Shown: piece by piece, positions 33,070-41,637 of the stretch
How the letters are laid out: the number at the start of each line of letters is the position of its first letter
How positions within the stretch are numbered: the first letter of the stretch is position 1
Origin: Kibdelosporangium persicum
Lineage (GTDB): Bacteria > Actinomycetota > Actinomycetes > Mycobacteriales > Pseudonocardiaceae
Length of the DNA: 64,000 bases
Assembly: GCF_013280595.1 (NCBI RefSeq)
Contig: NZ_JAAATY010000022.1
Span: forward strand, 97,111-161,110
Reading direction: 5' to 3'
Translations under genes and position numbers: made by a program
Notes under the pieces: generated by a model
What the model was told of the DNA's origin: nothing
Seen by the model: the letters and a program-made list of their open reading frames with translations, nothing else
The model's database searches: none

Positions 33070-34671
33070 TCAGTATCCTTTGATCTCCGGCCAGGCCAGC
33101 TCGACGCCGCGCTGGGTCAGCACGGACTGGAAGTCGGTGAGCAGGTCGGGCTTCTCGCGGACCGCGTGCGGAGGTTCCCCGGTCTGGACACACCGGGCGG
33201 CGAGCGCACCGGCGGCCTCGCCGATGTTCCACTCGACCGGGTGCAGCCGGTAAGCACCGTTGGTGATGTGTGTGGTGCCGATGTTCTTGTTGGCGGGCAA
33301 CAGGTTGCGCATCCTGATCGGCAGCAGCGCGCCGAGCGGGATCTGGAACGGCGTGGAGGCCACGTCCAGGTAGTTGTCGCCGCCGGTCGACGGATGCAGG
33401 TCGATCCGGTACATCCCGACACCGACCGAGTCGTGGTACCGCGTGGCGCCGTGGCCACCACGGATGGCCAGCGACACGTCGGTTTCCTTGATCGTCTCGA
33501 CTGCCTTGATCCGGCGTGACTCGCGGATGTACGGCTCCTGCGCGAGCCCGTCCGGTGAGCCGAGGATGTCCGGGCGCAGCCGCAACCCGGGGAATCCCGT
33601 GCCGCCGTCCGGCCGTGGCGCCTCGGTCTGCATCCAGTACAGCGCCGACAGCGACAGCTGCCGCATGGCCTCCCGGTGCCGCGCGGCATCGTCCACTTCG
33701 AACACCGGGCCGTCCAGGTAGTCGATCATCGGCCAGTTCACCAGGGTGATGTCGCTGGCGTACGTGCCCGGCTCGAAGACGTTGCGGGCCGCGATCCGCC
33801 GGAACCGCCACAGGTCCAGGGTTCCGGGGTTCTTGCTCTGGTCGGCGACCACCGCGAGCGGGTCGTCGTCCGGGTTCGGGTCCAGCCAGCCCTCCGCGGG
33901 TTCCAGCGTGCGCGGGTCCGGCCAGCGGAACGCCAGCAGGTCGCCCGGCCAGACCTTCGGCCGTGCGGCACGCCAGTAGTCGTAGCCGGCCGGGCGGTCG
34001 ATGACATGGTGACCGTCCACATGCTCCATCGTGAAGCACCACGACGCGGCCTGCATGTTCAACGGCTGGGCCTCGGCCGGCGCGCTGGGCTCCCCGGTGT
34101 CCCGCTGGGACTCGAAGCCGGTCACGTACTCGACTTGGGCGAGCGGTAGCAGGTCGCCGGTCTCGGTGGCGTCGATGACGTACTTCGCCGTGACGGTCAG
34201 ATCGTTCGTGAAATGCACGGCTTTGACCTGGTCGTGGTCCACATCCGTCCCGATCGGACGGTGCGGCTGCAACAGCTCGATCCGCCCGGAGGCCCGGTGC
34301 GGCGCCAACATGGCCTCCAGCACGGCCACAGCCACCCGTGGCTCGTGGCACAGCGGGCTGACCAGCCCACCGCCCGGGTTGAGCCTGCGGTGCCGCCGTG
34401 CTTTCGCGGTCAGCGGGTAGTGCCTGCGGTAGTAGCTGCGGATGCCGTCCCTGAGCGCTCGGTACGAGGCCGTGACGCCGAACTGCTCGCTCCACGGGTG
34501 TTCGTCCGGCGGCACGGCCTGGGCCGTGAGCTGGCCGCCGATCCACCGGTCGTCCTCGACGAGGACCACCCGGGCTCCGGCCTCGGCCGCAGCCAGCGCG
34601 GCGGCGACACCGCCCAGGCCCGCGCCGACGACCAGGACATCCGTACCGCGTTGTGCCACGCTGCACCCCAT
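33070..34671 (-). CDS. FAD-dependent oxidoreductase (FAD_oxidored family) in a sugar-uptake operon
   Basis: 533 residues from ATG 34671; an ATG 13 codons upstream lies in the promoter region. The N-terminal dinucleotide fold VLVVGAGLGGVAAALAAAEA is followed by VLVEDDRWIGGQL, the FAD-binding pattern of PF12831 proteins. ATETGDLLPLA and the C-terminal LLPANKNIGTTHITNGAYRL are also typical. Members of this family are often encoded with sugar importers and polysaccharide enzymes and probably oxidise the imported sugar or a derivative; the exact reaction is not established. First gene of the operon with the binding protein and two permeases. Confidence 0.8.
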   Translation of the reverse strand: MGCSVAQRGTDVLVVGAGLGGVAAALAAAEAGARVVLVEDDRWIGGQLTAQAVPPDEHPWSEQFGVTASYRALRDGIRSYYRRHYPLTAKARRHRRLNPGGGLVSPLCHEPRVAVAVLEAMLAPHRASGRIELLQPHRPIGTDVDHDQVKAVHFTNDLTVTAKYVIDATETGDLLPLAQVEYVTGFESQRDTGEPSAPAEAQPLNMQAASWCFTMEHVDGHHVIDRPAGYDYWRAARPKVWPGDLLAFRWPDPRTLEPAEGWLDPNPDDDPLAVVADQSKNPGTLDLWRFRRIAARNVFEPGTYASDITLVNWPMIDYLDGPVFEVDDAARHREAMRQLSLSALYWMQTEAPRPDGGTGFPGLRLRPDILGSPDGLAQEPYIRESRRIKAVETIKETDVSLAIRGGHGATRYHDSVGVGMYRIDLHPSTGGDNYLDVASTPFQIPLGALLPIRMRNLLPANKNIGTTHITNGAYRLHPVEWNIGEAAGALAARCVQTGEPPHAVREKPDLLTDFQSVLTQRGVELAWPEIKGY

Positions 34672-34680
34672 CCGCTGATT

Positions 34681-34724
34681 ATTCGAATTAGCGAACGGTA
34701 AACACCACACTTCGGCCGTGTCAA
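34681..34724 (-). promoter_or_regulatory. Promoter and operator-like site of the FAD-ABC operon
   Basis: On the minus strand, -35 TTGACA (34724-34719), an 18-base spacer and -10 TACCGT (34700-34695). Just downstream is an ATTCGAAT palindrome (34688-34681) centred on CG, like many LacI-family operators. The LacI gene ends five bases upstream of the -35. Confidence 0.55.
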
Positions 34725-34728
34725 CAGG

Positions 34729-35754
34729 TCAGTTCCTGGCGGCGGCCGTGGCACCTTCGTGGATTTCACACGGCAGCAGCACGGACTTGGGCCTGCCGCC
34801 CGCCACCAGCTCGATCAGCATCCGCACCGCCCGCGCCCCCATCTGCCGGCGAGGGATGCGGAACATCGACCAGTCGGTGTCCGACCGCGGCACGGGATGC
34901 GCGGACAGCCGCTGCGTCGGATCGGGGTCGCCCAACAGGACCATGGACAGGTCCTTCGGCACCTCGATGCCCCTGGTCTCGGCGTACGCCTTGACACCGT
35001 CGGCCATCGCGGTGCTCTCCACCAGCAATGCCGTCGCGTCTCCGGCCTTCCGCAGGGCGACTTCCGGATCGTCCTCGACGACGATCAGCGGAGTCTTCCT
35101 GTGCCTGCGCGCGGCGGCCTGGTAACCGGCCCGTCTGTCCACAGTGGGCTCGTGCTCTTCGGGCACGCTGAGCAGCGCGATCTTGCGGTGGCCCAGGCGC
35201 CACATCCACTCGTAGACGTCCTTCGTGGACGCGACGTAGTCGGCGCCGACGTAGCTGACCGCCCCCGACGGCGATTCCCGGCGGCCGATGAAGACGAACG
35301 GGAACTTCTCCTCGACCAGCCGCGCCAGCTCAGCGGGGTCGTTGTGCCTGCCGAGCAGGACGCAGCCGTCCGCGATGCGCAGCCGGTTCGTCTCGCCCTC
35401 GTAGACGCGCCTGCGCCCGTCCTTCCGGCCAGGGCTGGTGAACAGCAGCAGGTCGAACCCCCGCGCCTCGGCCTCCTCCTCGATGCCGAGCAGGAACGGC
35501 CGGTAGAAGTCGGCGACGCCGGACGGGAAAACCGACTCGTAGGTGAAGACCCCCAGGATCTGGTTGGTCTTGCCGCGCAGTCGCCGGCCCATGATGTCGA
35601 CCGTGTACCCGGTCGACCGCAACGCCTCTTCCACGCGACGGCGGGTCTCCGGCGACACCCGGACACTGTCCGACCCGTTGAGCACCAGGGAGACGATCGC
35701 CTGCGACACCCCGGCGATCCGCGCCACCTGCGCCTGCGTGACACGTCCCGCCAT
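34729..35754 (-). CDS. LacI-family transcriptional regulator
   Basis: 341 residues. The N-terminal HTH reads VTQAQVARIAGVSQAIVSLVLNGSDSVRVS with the hinge region after it (stretch about residues 5-34; recognition helix SQAIVSLVLNG). The rest is a periplasmic-binding-protein-like sensor domain (LGVFTYESVFPSGVADFYR..., PFVFIGRR). It is encoded upstream of, and in the same direction as, the FAD-ABC operon and should repress it until a sugar ligand binds. A promoter with an ATTCGAAT palindrome separates the two. Confidence 0.88.
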   Translation of the reverse strand: MAGRVTQAQVARIAGVSQAIVSLVLNGSDSVRVSPETRRRVEEALRSTGYTVDIMGRRLRGKTNQILGVFTYESVFPSGVADFYRPFLLGIEEEAEARGFDLLLFTSPGRKDGRRRVYEGETNRLRIADGCVLLGRHNDPAELARLVEEKFPFVFIGRRESPSGAVSYVGADYVASTKDVYEWMWRLGHRKIALLSVPEEHEPTVDRRAGYQAAARRHRKTPLIVVEDDPEVALRKAGDATALLVESTAMADGVKAYAETRGIEVPKDLSMVLLGDPDPTQRLSAHPVPRSDTDWSMFRIPRRQMGARAVRMLIELVAGGRPKSVLLPCEIHEGATAAARN

Positions 35755-35834
35755 GGCCCCACCCTCTCACCGGTCCAGCTCACGACCAGTATTCACGACC
35801 GCGTCCGGACGGCGGTGCGCGCGGCTGCGGCAGG

Positions 35835-36584
35835 TCACTGGGACCTTCTTTCGATGTGCGCCTCGACGCCGTCGAGGTAGAGCTGGAGGCTGAAGTCGAA
35901 CTCGGTGTCCTGATCCCCTTCGTCCCACAGTGATTCCGCGTCGAACACGCCCGCGGCCACGAGTTTGGTCAGAGCCGGGAACTCGCGCGGATCGAGCACC
36001 CGGGTCAGCACGGTGTGGTACTGACGGCTGAAGGCTGCCGGGTTCTCCTCGAAACCGGCCCGCAGGCTGATGCGCAGCTGCGTTTCCCCGCGTACGAACG
36101 TGAGCAGCCCCATCACGATGCCCGCCTTCTCCTGTTCCGACAGGCCCGTGTCGGCCAGGACCGCCAGGCCGCGGTCGAACCACATCAGGTTGTGCGGCCC
36201 GAACGGTGGCGCGTTCACCGGAATCTCGGTGTACCAAGGGTGTTTCGCGAGCGCGGCCATGATCGCGTGTCCCCAGTGGACCAGGCCGTCGCGCCAGCCG
36301 GCGCCCGGGGGGAACTCCGGCGGCGGTTCCAGTGCCGCGTCGGCCATCAGCATGATCAGTTCGCTCTTGCTCTTCACGTGCCGGTAGAGCGCCATGGTCG
36401 AGTTGCCGAGGTGCGCGGCGACCTTGGCCATCGAGACGGCGGCGAGGCCTTCGGCGTCGGCGACCGCCACCGCGGCCCTGATGATGTCCTCGACCGTCAG
36501 CGTCGGTTTCGGGCCGCGCCGTGGCGTTTCCCGCATGCCCCACAGCAACGCGACCGGCTCGGGCAGTTCGGTGTCGTCGGCCAT
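35835..36584 (-). CDS. TetR-family regulator of the DrrAB-type efflux operon
   Basis: 249 residues. The N-terminal HTH reads LAAVSMAKVAAHLGNSTMAL then YRHVKSKSEL, the TetR pattern, within a longer tail starting MADDTELPEP. The C-terminal domain (PPFGPHNLMWFDRGLAVLA, ETQLRISLRAGFEENPAAF) fits the TetR_C_1 ligand-binding fold. It is divergent from the ABC efflux genes, and a 16-bp perfect palindrome lies in the shared 109-base region. It most likely represses both transcripts and is released by a drug or metabolite. Confidence 0.85.
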   Translation of the reverse strand: MADDTELPEPVALLWGMRETPRRGPKPTLTVEDIIRAAVAVADAEGLAAVSMAKVAAHLGNSTMALYRHVKSKSELIMLMADAALEPPPEFPPGAGWRDGLVHWGHAIMAALAKHPWYTEIPVNAPPFGPHNLMWFDRGLAVLADTGLSEQEKAGIVMGLLTFVRGETQLRISLRAGFEENPAAFSRQYHTVLTRVLDPREFPALTKLVAAGVFDAESLWDEGDQDTEFDFSLQLYLDGVEAHIERRSQ

Positions 36585-36647
36585 CCACTCCCTCTCCTCG
36601 CGACCAAGTTTAGAGACGTGACTTGCGCGGCCTCACTGCGTGCGTGC

Positions 36648-36663
36648 TACGCTATTTAGCGTA
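36648..36663. promoter_or_regulatory. TetR operator candidate TACGCTATTTAGCGTA
   Basis: A perfect 16-bp palindrome between the divergent TetR and ABC transporter genes, 30 bases before the ATPase start. Outer TGCGTG and CACGCA extend the symmetry imperfectly. Binding here would block transcription of drrAB-type genes. Confidence 0.65.
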
Positions 36664-36693
36664 TCTCACACGCAGTTAATTGGGGAGGGGTCG

Positions 36694-37626
36694 ATGATCG
36701 TCGAGGTGACGGGCCTCAGAAAGGCCTACGGCGACAACGTGGTGCTGGACGGGATAGACCTGCACGTGCCGGCGGGATCGGTGTACGCGCTGCTGGGGCC
36801 CAACGGCGCGGGCAAGACCACGACCGTGCGGATTCTCACCACGCTGACCCGGCCGGACGCCGGGAAAGTGCTGGTCGCCGGGCACGATGTGGTCCGCGAA
36901 GCGGCCAAGGTCCGTGCCGCGATCAGCCTGACCGGGCAGCACGCGGCGGTCGACAACGAGCAGACCGGCCGGGAGAACCTGGTCATGATCGGCCAGCTGA
37001 TGCACCTGGGCCGGCCGGCCGCACGGCGGCGCGCCGACCAGTTGCTGGAGCGGTTCGACCTCGTCGACGCGATGCACCGCCGGGTCAAGACCTACTCCGG
37101 CGGCATGCGCAGGCGGCTGGACCTGGCGATGAGCCTGGTCGCCGAGCCGCGGGTGATCTTCCTCGACGAGCCGACCACCGGCCTGGACCCGGCCAGCCGG
37201 ACGACCATGTGGGACGCGATCAAGGAACTGGTCCGCGCGGGCACGACGATCGTGCTGACCACGCAGTACCTGGAGGAGGCCGACCGGCTGGCCGACTGGA
37301 TCGTGCTGATCGACAACGGGCACGTGTCCATGTCCGGCACGGCGGACACGCTCAAGGCACAGGTCGGCGGCGAACGCCTGGAGCTGGTCTTCGACGACGA
37401 GGGCGGCGTCCTGCGCGCCGCGGACCTGCTGGGCGGCATCGTGGATCGCGAACGCCGGACGCTCACCATGCCGTCCGACGGCACCGCCGCGCACGTCCAC
37501 TATGTACTGGGCAGCTTGTCCTCCGCCCACGTCCCGGTCGCCCGGGTGTCGGCGCACCGGCCGACGCTCGACGACGTGTTCATGGCCGTGACCGAGAACC
37601 GCACCCGTGAAGGAGTGTCGGCATGA
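36694..37626 (+). CDS. ABC transporter ATP-binding protein (DrrA-type drug efflux)
   Basis: 310 residues from ATG 36694, preceded by GGGGAGGGG. Walker A is GPNGAGKTTT, the signature is YSGGMRRRLDLAMSL and Walker B is VIFLDEPTTGLD; the H-loop TTQYLEEAD follows. The C-terminal extension is of the DrrA/daunorubicin-resistance type. It energises efflux together with the membrane protein encoded immediately after, whose ATG overlaps its stop (ATGA). TetR repression from the divergent gene is likely. The exported compound is unknown. Confidence 0.9.
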   Translation: MIVEVTGLRKAYGDNVVLDGIDLHVPAGSVYALLGPNGAGKTTTVRILTTLTRPDAGKVLVAGHDVVREAAKVRAAISLTGQHAAVDNEQTGRENLVMIGQLMHLGRPAARRRADQLLERFDLVDAMHRRVKTYSGGMRRRLDLAMSLVAEPRVIFLDEPTTGLDPASRTTMWDAIKELVRAGTTIVLTTQYLEEADRLADWIVLIDNGHVSMSGTADTLKAQVGGERLELVFDDEGGVLRAADLLGGIVDRERRTLTMPSDGTAAHVHYVLGSLSSAHVPVARVSAHRPTLDDVFMAVTENRTREGVSA

Positions 37627-38411
37627 CGACCATAACGATCCGGCACGGCGGATTCGGCAACGCCGTGAGCGACGTGTCGACGATGATCGGCCGCAGCATC
37701 CGCCTCAACCGGCGCAACCTGGACACGCTGATCATGGCGATCCTGTTGCCACTGATGATGATGGCGTTGTTCGTGTACGTCTTCGGCGGCGCGATCAACA
37801 CCGGCGTCGAGTACATCAACTACGTCGTTCCGGGCACAATCCTGTTGTGTGTCGGCTACGGCGCCGCGGCCACCGCGATGTCCGTCGCCGACGACATGCA
37901 CAACGGGATGATCGACCGGCTGCGGTCCATGCCGATCAGCGGCTTCGCCCTGCTGACCGGGCACGTGATCGCGAGCATCGTCCGCAACGGCCTGTCGACG
38001 ACGGTCGTGATCGCCGCCGCGATCGCGATGGGCTTCCGTCCCAACGGTTCCGTCGTCGACTGGCTGCTCACCGTCGGCCTGCTGGCGTTGTACGTCCTCG
38101 CCCTGTCGTGGCTCGCCGCCGGCCTCGGCGCGGTCGCGAGCAGCGTCGAGTCGGCCAGCGCGTTGAGCTTCTTCATGCTTTTCCTGCCGTACCTCAGCAG
38201 CGCTTTTGTCCCGACCCACACGATGCCGTCGTTCCTGCGGGCGGTGAGCGAGAACCAGCCGATCACGCCGATCATCGAGACCACCCGTGGCCTGCTGACC
38301 GGCACGCCGATCGGCGACAGCGGCTGGATCGCCCTGGTGTGGGCCGTCGGTCTGCTGGCTTTCTCGTTCGTCCTGGCGACTTTGCTGTACCGGCGCCGCA
38401 CCGGCCGTTGA
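37623..38411 (+). CDS. ABC-2 type transporter permease (DrrB-type drug efflux)
   Basis: 262 residues with six hydrophobic segments, opening with a cytosolic stretch and the first helix LDTLIMAILLPLMMMALFVY. The MPISGFALLTGHVIAS region fits the ABC-2 permease coupling helix. The start overlaps the ATPase stop by four bases, so the two proteins are made together. A GC-rich hairpin at 38429 follows the stop. Role: the membrane half of a drug or metabolite exporter. Confidence 0.88.
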   Translation: MTTITIRHGGFGNAVSDVSTMIGRSIRLNRRNLDTLIMAILLPLMMMALFVYVFGGAINTGVEYINYVVPGTILLCVGYGAAATAMSVADDMHNGMIDRLRSMPISGFALLTGHVIASIVRNGLSTTVVIAAAIAMGFRPNGSVVDWLLTVGLLALYVLALSWLAAGLGAVASSVESASALSFFMLFLPYLSSAFVPTHTMPSFLRAVSENQPITPIIETTRGLLTGTPIGDSGWIALVWAVGLLAFSFVLATLLYRRRTGR

Positions 38412-38428
38412 GCCGCCGAAGCGACGGC

Positions 38429-38461
38429 GGGGCGCGAAAGGCCCCACGACATTCGCGCCCC
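38429..38461. terminator. Bidirectional hairpin between the DrrB-type and PobA-like genes
   Basis: Ten-base-pair stem GGGGCGCGAA/TTCGCGCCCC with a 13-base loop, placed between two convergent genes. It can end transcription in both directions. Confidence 0.7.
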
Positions 38462-38510
38462 ACCGTTGCTTTGAGTGTCACACCGGCGAATCGGTTCCCC
38501 AGCGGGACGG

Positions 38511-39668
38511 TCAGATTCCGACGTAGTTCTCGGCGAAGTGGTCCTGGTGCGCCCGCGAGTCACGCAGGCTTTCCAGCCGTGCCCGCTGCAACGAGCGGAG
38601 GAACACCGCATCGTCGTCGTTCCCGGACGGGCTGTGCAGGAGGTTGATCATCCAGTGGGAGAACTCCTGCGCACGCCAGATCCGCGGCAGCACCTCGGCC
38701 GAATAGCTCTTCAACGGCACCGAGTCACCCAGGTTGATCTGCCCCGCCAGTGCCTTGGCGAGCGTTTCCGCCGCCATCAGCGCGAGGTTGGCGCCCTTGG
38801 CCGCCGACGGGCTGATCAGACTGGCGGCGTCCCCGGCGAGGAACAGTGACGCGTGCTGGATCGGATCCATCACATGGGACGTCATGTGCACGATCCGGCG
38901 TTCCACGAACCGGCCGGTACGCAACGGCCCGTACTGGTCGGTCCGCATCCGCAGCCGCAACTCGTCCCAGATCCTTTCGTCCGGCCATGAACGCGGGTCG
39001 AAGTCCTTGGGCACCTGGAGGTAATACCGGGTGATCGTGGCGTTACGCGCCATGTGCCCGGCGAAACCGTTGGGGTGCATGGCGTACAGCACGGCTGACA
39101 CGCTCGGTCCGGCCTCGGCCAGCAGCGCGAACCACGAGATACCGTGGTCCCGTTGGTACACCCGAGCGGGAACGGCGCGGCGCGAGACACCGTGCTGGCC
39201 GTCGCACCCCGCCACGAACTGACCTGTCAACCTCGAACCATCGCCGAGCAGGAGCGACGCGCCCTCGGCATCGATCTCCGAGACTTCCGTGGAGAACAGG
39301 ATTTCTCCGCCCCGGTCGAGGAATTCCTTGACCAGGTCACGGACCAGGTCCTGCTGCGGGTACACGGTGTGCATCTCGCCCCGCCCCAACCCGCTGTACT
39401 TGAGTTCGAACTCGCCGTGGTCGCCCCGGAACGCACACGTGTCGTGCGTCAGTCCGTTGGCGTGCAAGCCATCGGCGAGTCCGTTCTCGGTCAGGATACG
39501 TACGCTGTTCGCGGCGAGGAAGCCGGCACGGGCGCGCTGTTCGACGTGGGCACGGCTCTGCCGTTCCACGATCAGGCAGCGGATCCCCTCCGCCCGCAAC
39601 ATGTTCCCCAGTACCAGGCCCGCGGGCCCGGCGCCGCAGATGAGCACGTCCGCGCTCAACGTGGCCAT
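38511..39668 (-). CDS. PobA-like flavoprotein aromatic hydroxylase
   Basis: 385 residues, close to the ~390 of 4-hydroxybenzoate 3-monooxygenase. The FAD fold is VLICGAGPAGLVLGNML, RARAGFL follows the second strand, the DG motif is FVAGCDGQHGVSR, and the third motif reads LFLAGDAASLISPSAAKGANL. The overall pattern is PobA-like (NADPH- and FAD-dependent ring hydroxylation, beta-ketoadipate pathway). Canonical PobA has GDAAH at the third motif, and GDAAS here makes the natural substrate less certain. No pca genes are adjacent. It converges with the efflux operon. Confidence 0.75.
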   Translation of the reverse strand: MATLSADVLICGAGPAGLVLGNMLRAEGIRCLIVERQSRAHVEQRARAGFLAANSVRILTENGLADGLHANGLTHDTCAFRGDHGEFELKYSGLGRGEMHTVYPQQDLVRDLVKEFLDRGGEILFSTEVSEIDAEGASLLLGDGSRLTGQFVAGCDGQHGVSRRAVPARVYQRDHGISWFALLAEAGPSVSAVLYAMHPNGFAGHMARNATITRYYLQVPKDFDPRSWPDERIWDELRLRMRTDQYGPLRTGRFVERRIVHMTSHVMDPIQHASLFLAGDAASLISPSAAKGANLALMAAETLAKALAGQINLGDSVPLKSYSAEVLPRIWRAQEFSHWMINLLHSPSGNDDDAVFLRSLQRARLESLRDSRAHQDHFAENYVGI

Positions 39669-39727
39669 AACAACCCCCAGTCGTCCTCACCACCGTACAT
39701 GCGACGGCGAGGAAGACTGAACGGCAG

Positions 39728-41341
39728 TCAACCTGCTTGCGCAGGCAACACGTGCTCTCCGGTCCGGTCGGTGCTCAGGCAGAGCGAGCAGATCACGCCG
39801 CCCCGCGCGCTCGCCAGGACGTCCGGCCGTTCGTAGCTCTGCTCGCAGACCTGGCAGGTGTACCGCGTCGCGCTCGGGTTGCCGTCGGAGTCCAGCATCG
39901 GCTCGTCGATCCCGTCGTCGGTGCGGCGCAGGTAATAGCGGCCACGCGTCACGACCGCCATCAACGGCGTGAGCACGAGCGCGATCACCACCGCGGCGAC
40001 CGGCGAGAACGGCTGGATTCCCGCGCCGAAGGCACCGAAGTAGATCGCGATGGAGATCCCCGAGGACAGCAGGAACGCGGTCAGGCCAACCGGATTGGCC
40101 GCGTACAGCATGCCGCGCCGGAACTCCGGCTGTTTCGGCGACAGGCCGAGCAGGAACTTGTTCACCATGATGTCGGTGGCCACGGTGACCACCCACGCGA
40201 TCGCGCAGTTGGAGTAGAAGCTCAGCAACGAGTTCAGGAAGCTGAACATGTCGGCTTCCATCAGGATCAACGCGAACGCCAGGTTCACCAGCACGAACAC
40301 CAGCCGTCCCGGATACCGGCGGGACACCCGGGTGACGGAGTTGGTCCACGCCAGCGATCCGGAGTACGCGTTGGTGACGTTGATCTTGACCTGGCTGAGC
40401 ACGACCAGCAGCAGCGCCAGCGGGACCACCAGCCACACCGGCATCATCTGCTTGAACGCGCCGGTGAACTGCTCGATCGGTTCGACCGCGGCGGCCGCGC
40501 CGACGGCGTCCAAAATGTACACGGCGAGGAAGACGCCGATGATCTGCTTGGCCGCGCCGAAGAACACCCAGCCCGGCCCGGCCGCGATCACCGAGATCCA
40601 CCACGAGCGCCTGTTCGCCGCGGTCTTGGGCGGCATGAACCGCAGGTAGTCGATCTGCTCACCGATCTGTGCCATCAGCGACAGGCAGACGCCCGCGCCG
40701 AGCATCACCGCCGCGAGGTCCACACCGGACTTGTGGGACAGGAACCGGTCCACCGAACCGGGATCGGCCACCACCAGGTAGCCGATCGGCGCGACGATCA
40801 GCACCAGCCACAGCGGGTTGGTCCACGTCTGCAGCTTGGCCAGTGCCTTCATCCCGTAGATCACCAACGGGATGATCACCAGGGTGGAGACCAGATAGCC
40901 CAGCCACAGCGGCATTCCCAGCCCGTAACGCAGGCCCTGCGCCATGATCGAGCCTTCGAGCGCGAAGAAGATGAACGTGAAGCTGGCGAAGATCACACTG
41001 GTCAGCACCGAGCCGTAGTACCCGAAGCCGGAGCCGCGCGTGATCAGGTCGAGGTCGATGTTGTACCGGGCCCCGTAGTACGCCAACGGGAAGCCGGTGA
41101 TCAGGATGATGACCGCGGCGAACAGGATCGCCAGCAGCGCGTTGGATGTGCCGTGCGTCAGGCCGATGCCCGCACCGATGGAGAAATCGGCCATGTAGGC
41201 CATCCCGCCGAGCGCGGACGCGCCGACGACCGCGGGAGACCAGCGCCGGTAGGAACGCGGCGCGAACCGGAGCGTGTAGTCCTCCAGCGTTTCGCGGGCG
41301 ACACCGCCGTGCTGGGTAGGTACTGCCTGGTCGAGTGCCAT
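39728..41341 (-). CDS. NCS1-family purine/cytosine-type permease with C-terminal zinc-ribbon
   Basis: 537 residues with about twelve membrane helices and the opening pattern APRSYRRWSPAVVGASALGGMA of NCS1 (nucleobase:cation symporter-1) carriers. After the last helix, a cytosolic tail holds two cysteine pairs, CQVCEQ and CSLCLS, about 22 residues apart, which would form a zinc ribbon. That tail is not usual in NCS1 transporters and may be regulatory. The substrate could be a nucleobase or hydantoin-like compound. A 50-aa membrane protein is encoded just upstream on the same strand. Confidence 0.85.
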   Translation of the reverse strand: MALDQAVPTQHGGVARETLEDYTLRFAPRSYRRWSPAVVGASALGGMAYMADFSIGAGIGLTHGTSNALLAILFAAVIILITGFPLAYYGARYNIDLDLITRGSGFGYYGSVLTSVIFASFTFIFFALEGSIMAQGLRYGLGMPLWLGYLVSTLVIIPLVIYGMKALAKLQTWTNPLWLVLIVAPIGYLVVADPGSVDRFLSHKSGVDLAAVMLGAGVCLSLMAQIGEQIDYLRFMPPKTAANRRSWWISVIAAGPGWVFFGAAKQIIGVFLAVYILDAVGAAAAVEPIEQFTGAFKQMMPVWLVVPLALLLVVLSQVKINVTNAYSGSLAWTNSVTRVSRRYPGRLVFVLVNLAFALILMEADMFSFLNSLLSFYSNCAIAWVVTVATDIMVNKFLLGLSPKQPEFRRGMLYAANPVGLTAFLLSSGISIAIYFGAFGAGIQPFSPVAAVVIALVLTPLMAVVTRGRYYLRRTDDGIDEPMLDSDGNPSATRYTCQVCEQSYERPDVLASARGGVICSLCLSTDRTGEHVLPAQAG

Positions 41342-41398
41342 CCAGGAAAACTATGAACGGGACGTTTCGGCAGCCCTTACCCAGTTGTGACGTACGTG

Positions 41399-41551
41399 TT
41401 AAGGCGACAGGATCGGGTGCGTCCTGGTCGTGTCACGGACGTCGAAGTCCGTGTTGCCCGCCAGCTGCTTGCCCGGCTGGCGGATGTGGTTGCGCTGCAG
41501 TCCGTAGACCAGAGCCGCCAACAGGATCACGAGGAAGAGTGTCTCAGCCAT
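41399..41551 (-). CDS. 50-residue single-pass membrane protein upstream of the NCS1 permease
   Basis: ATG 41551 to TAA 41399. A hydrophobic helix (ETLFLVILLAALVYGLQR, residues 3-20) is followed by a basic patch and a polar tail ending THPILSP. It lies 57 bases upstream of the permease gene on the same strand and is likely co-transcribed. The ribosome site is weak, so expression could be low or leaderless. Small partners are known for other bacterial transporters; this pairing is suggested by position only. Confidence 0.5.
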   Translation of the reverse strand: MAETLFLVILLAALVYGLQRNHIRQPGKQLAGNTDFDVRDTTRTHPILSP

Positions 41552-41637
41552 GGCAGTAATTTTGCTCTGATCAATTTTCCGCCAACAGTGGCAGTACCGA
41601 CCTTGTCCGACAAAATCCTGCCACCTACCATGGCGGC

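Noticed and set aside
33070..34666. A 947-residue reading frame joining the sugar-binding protein to upstream sequence
   Set aside because: The first ~530 residues are an out-of-frame reading of the FAD oxidoreductase gene; the lipoprotein start at 33067 is clear.
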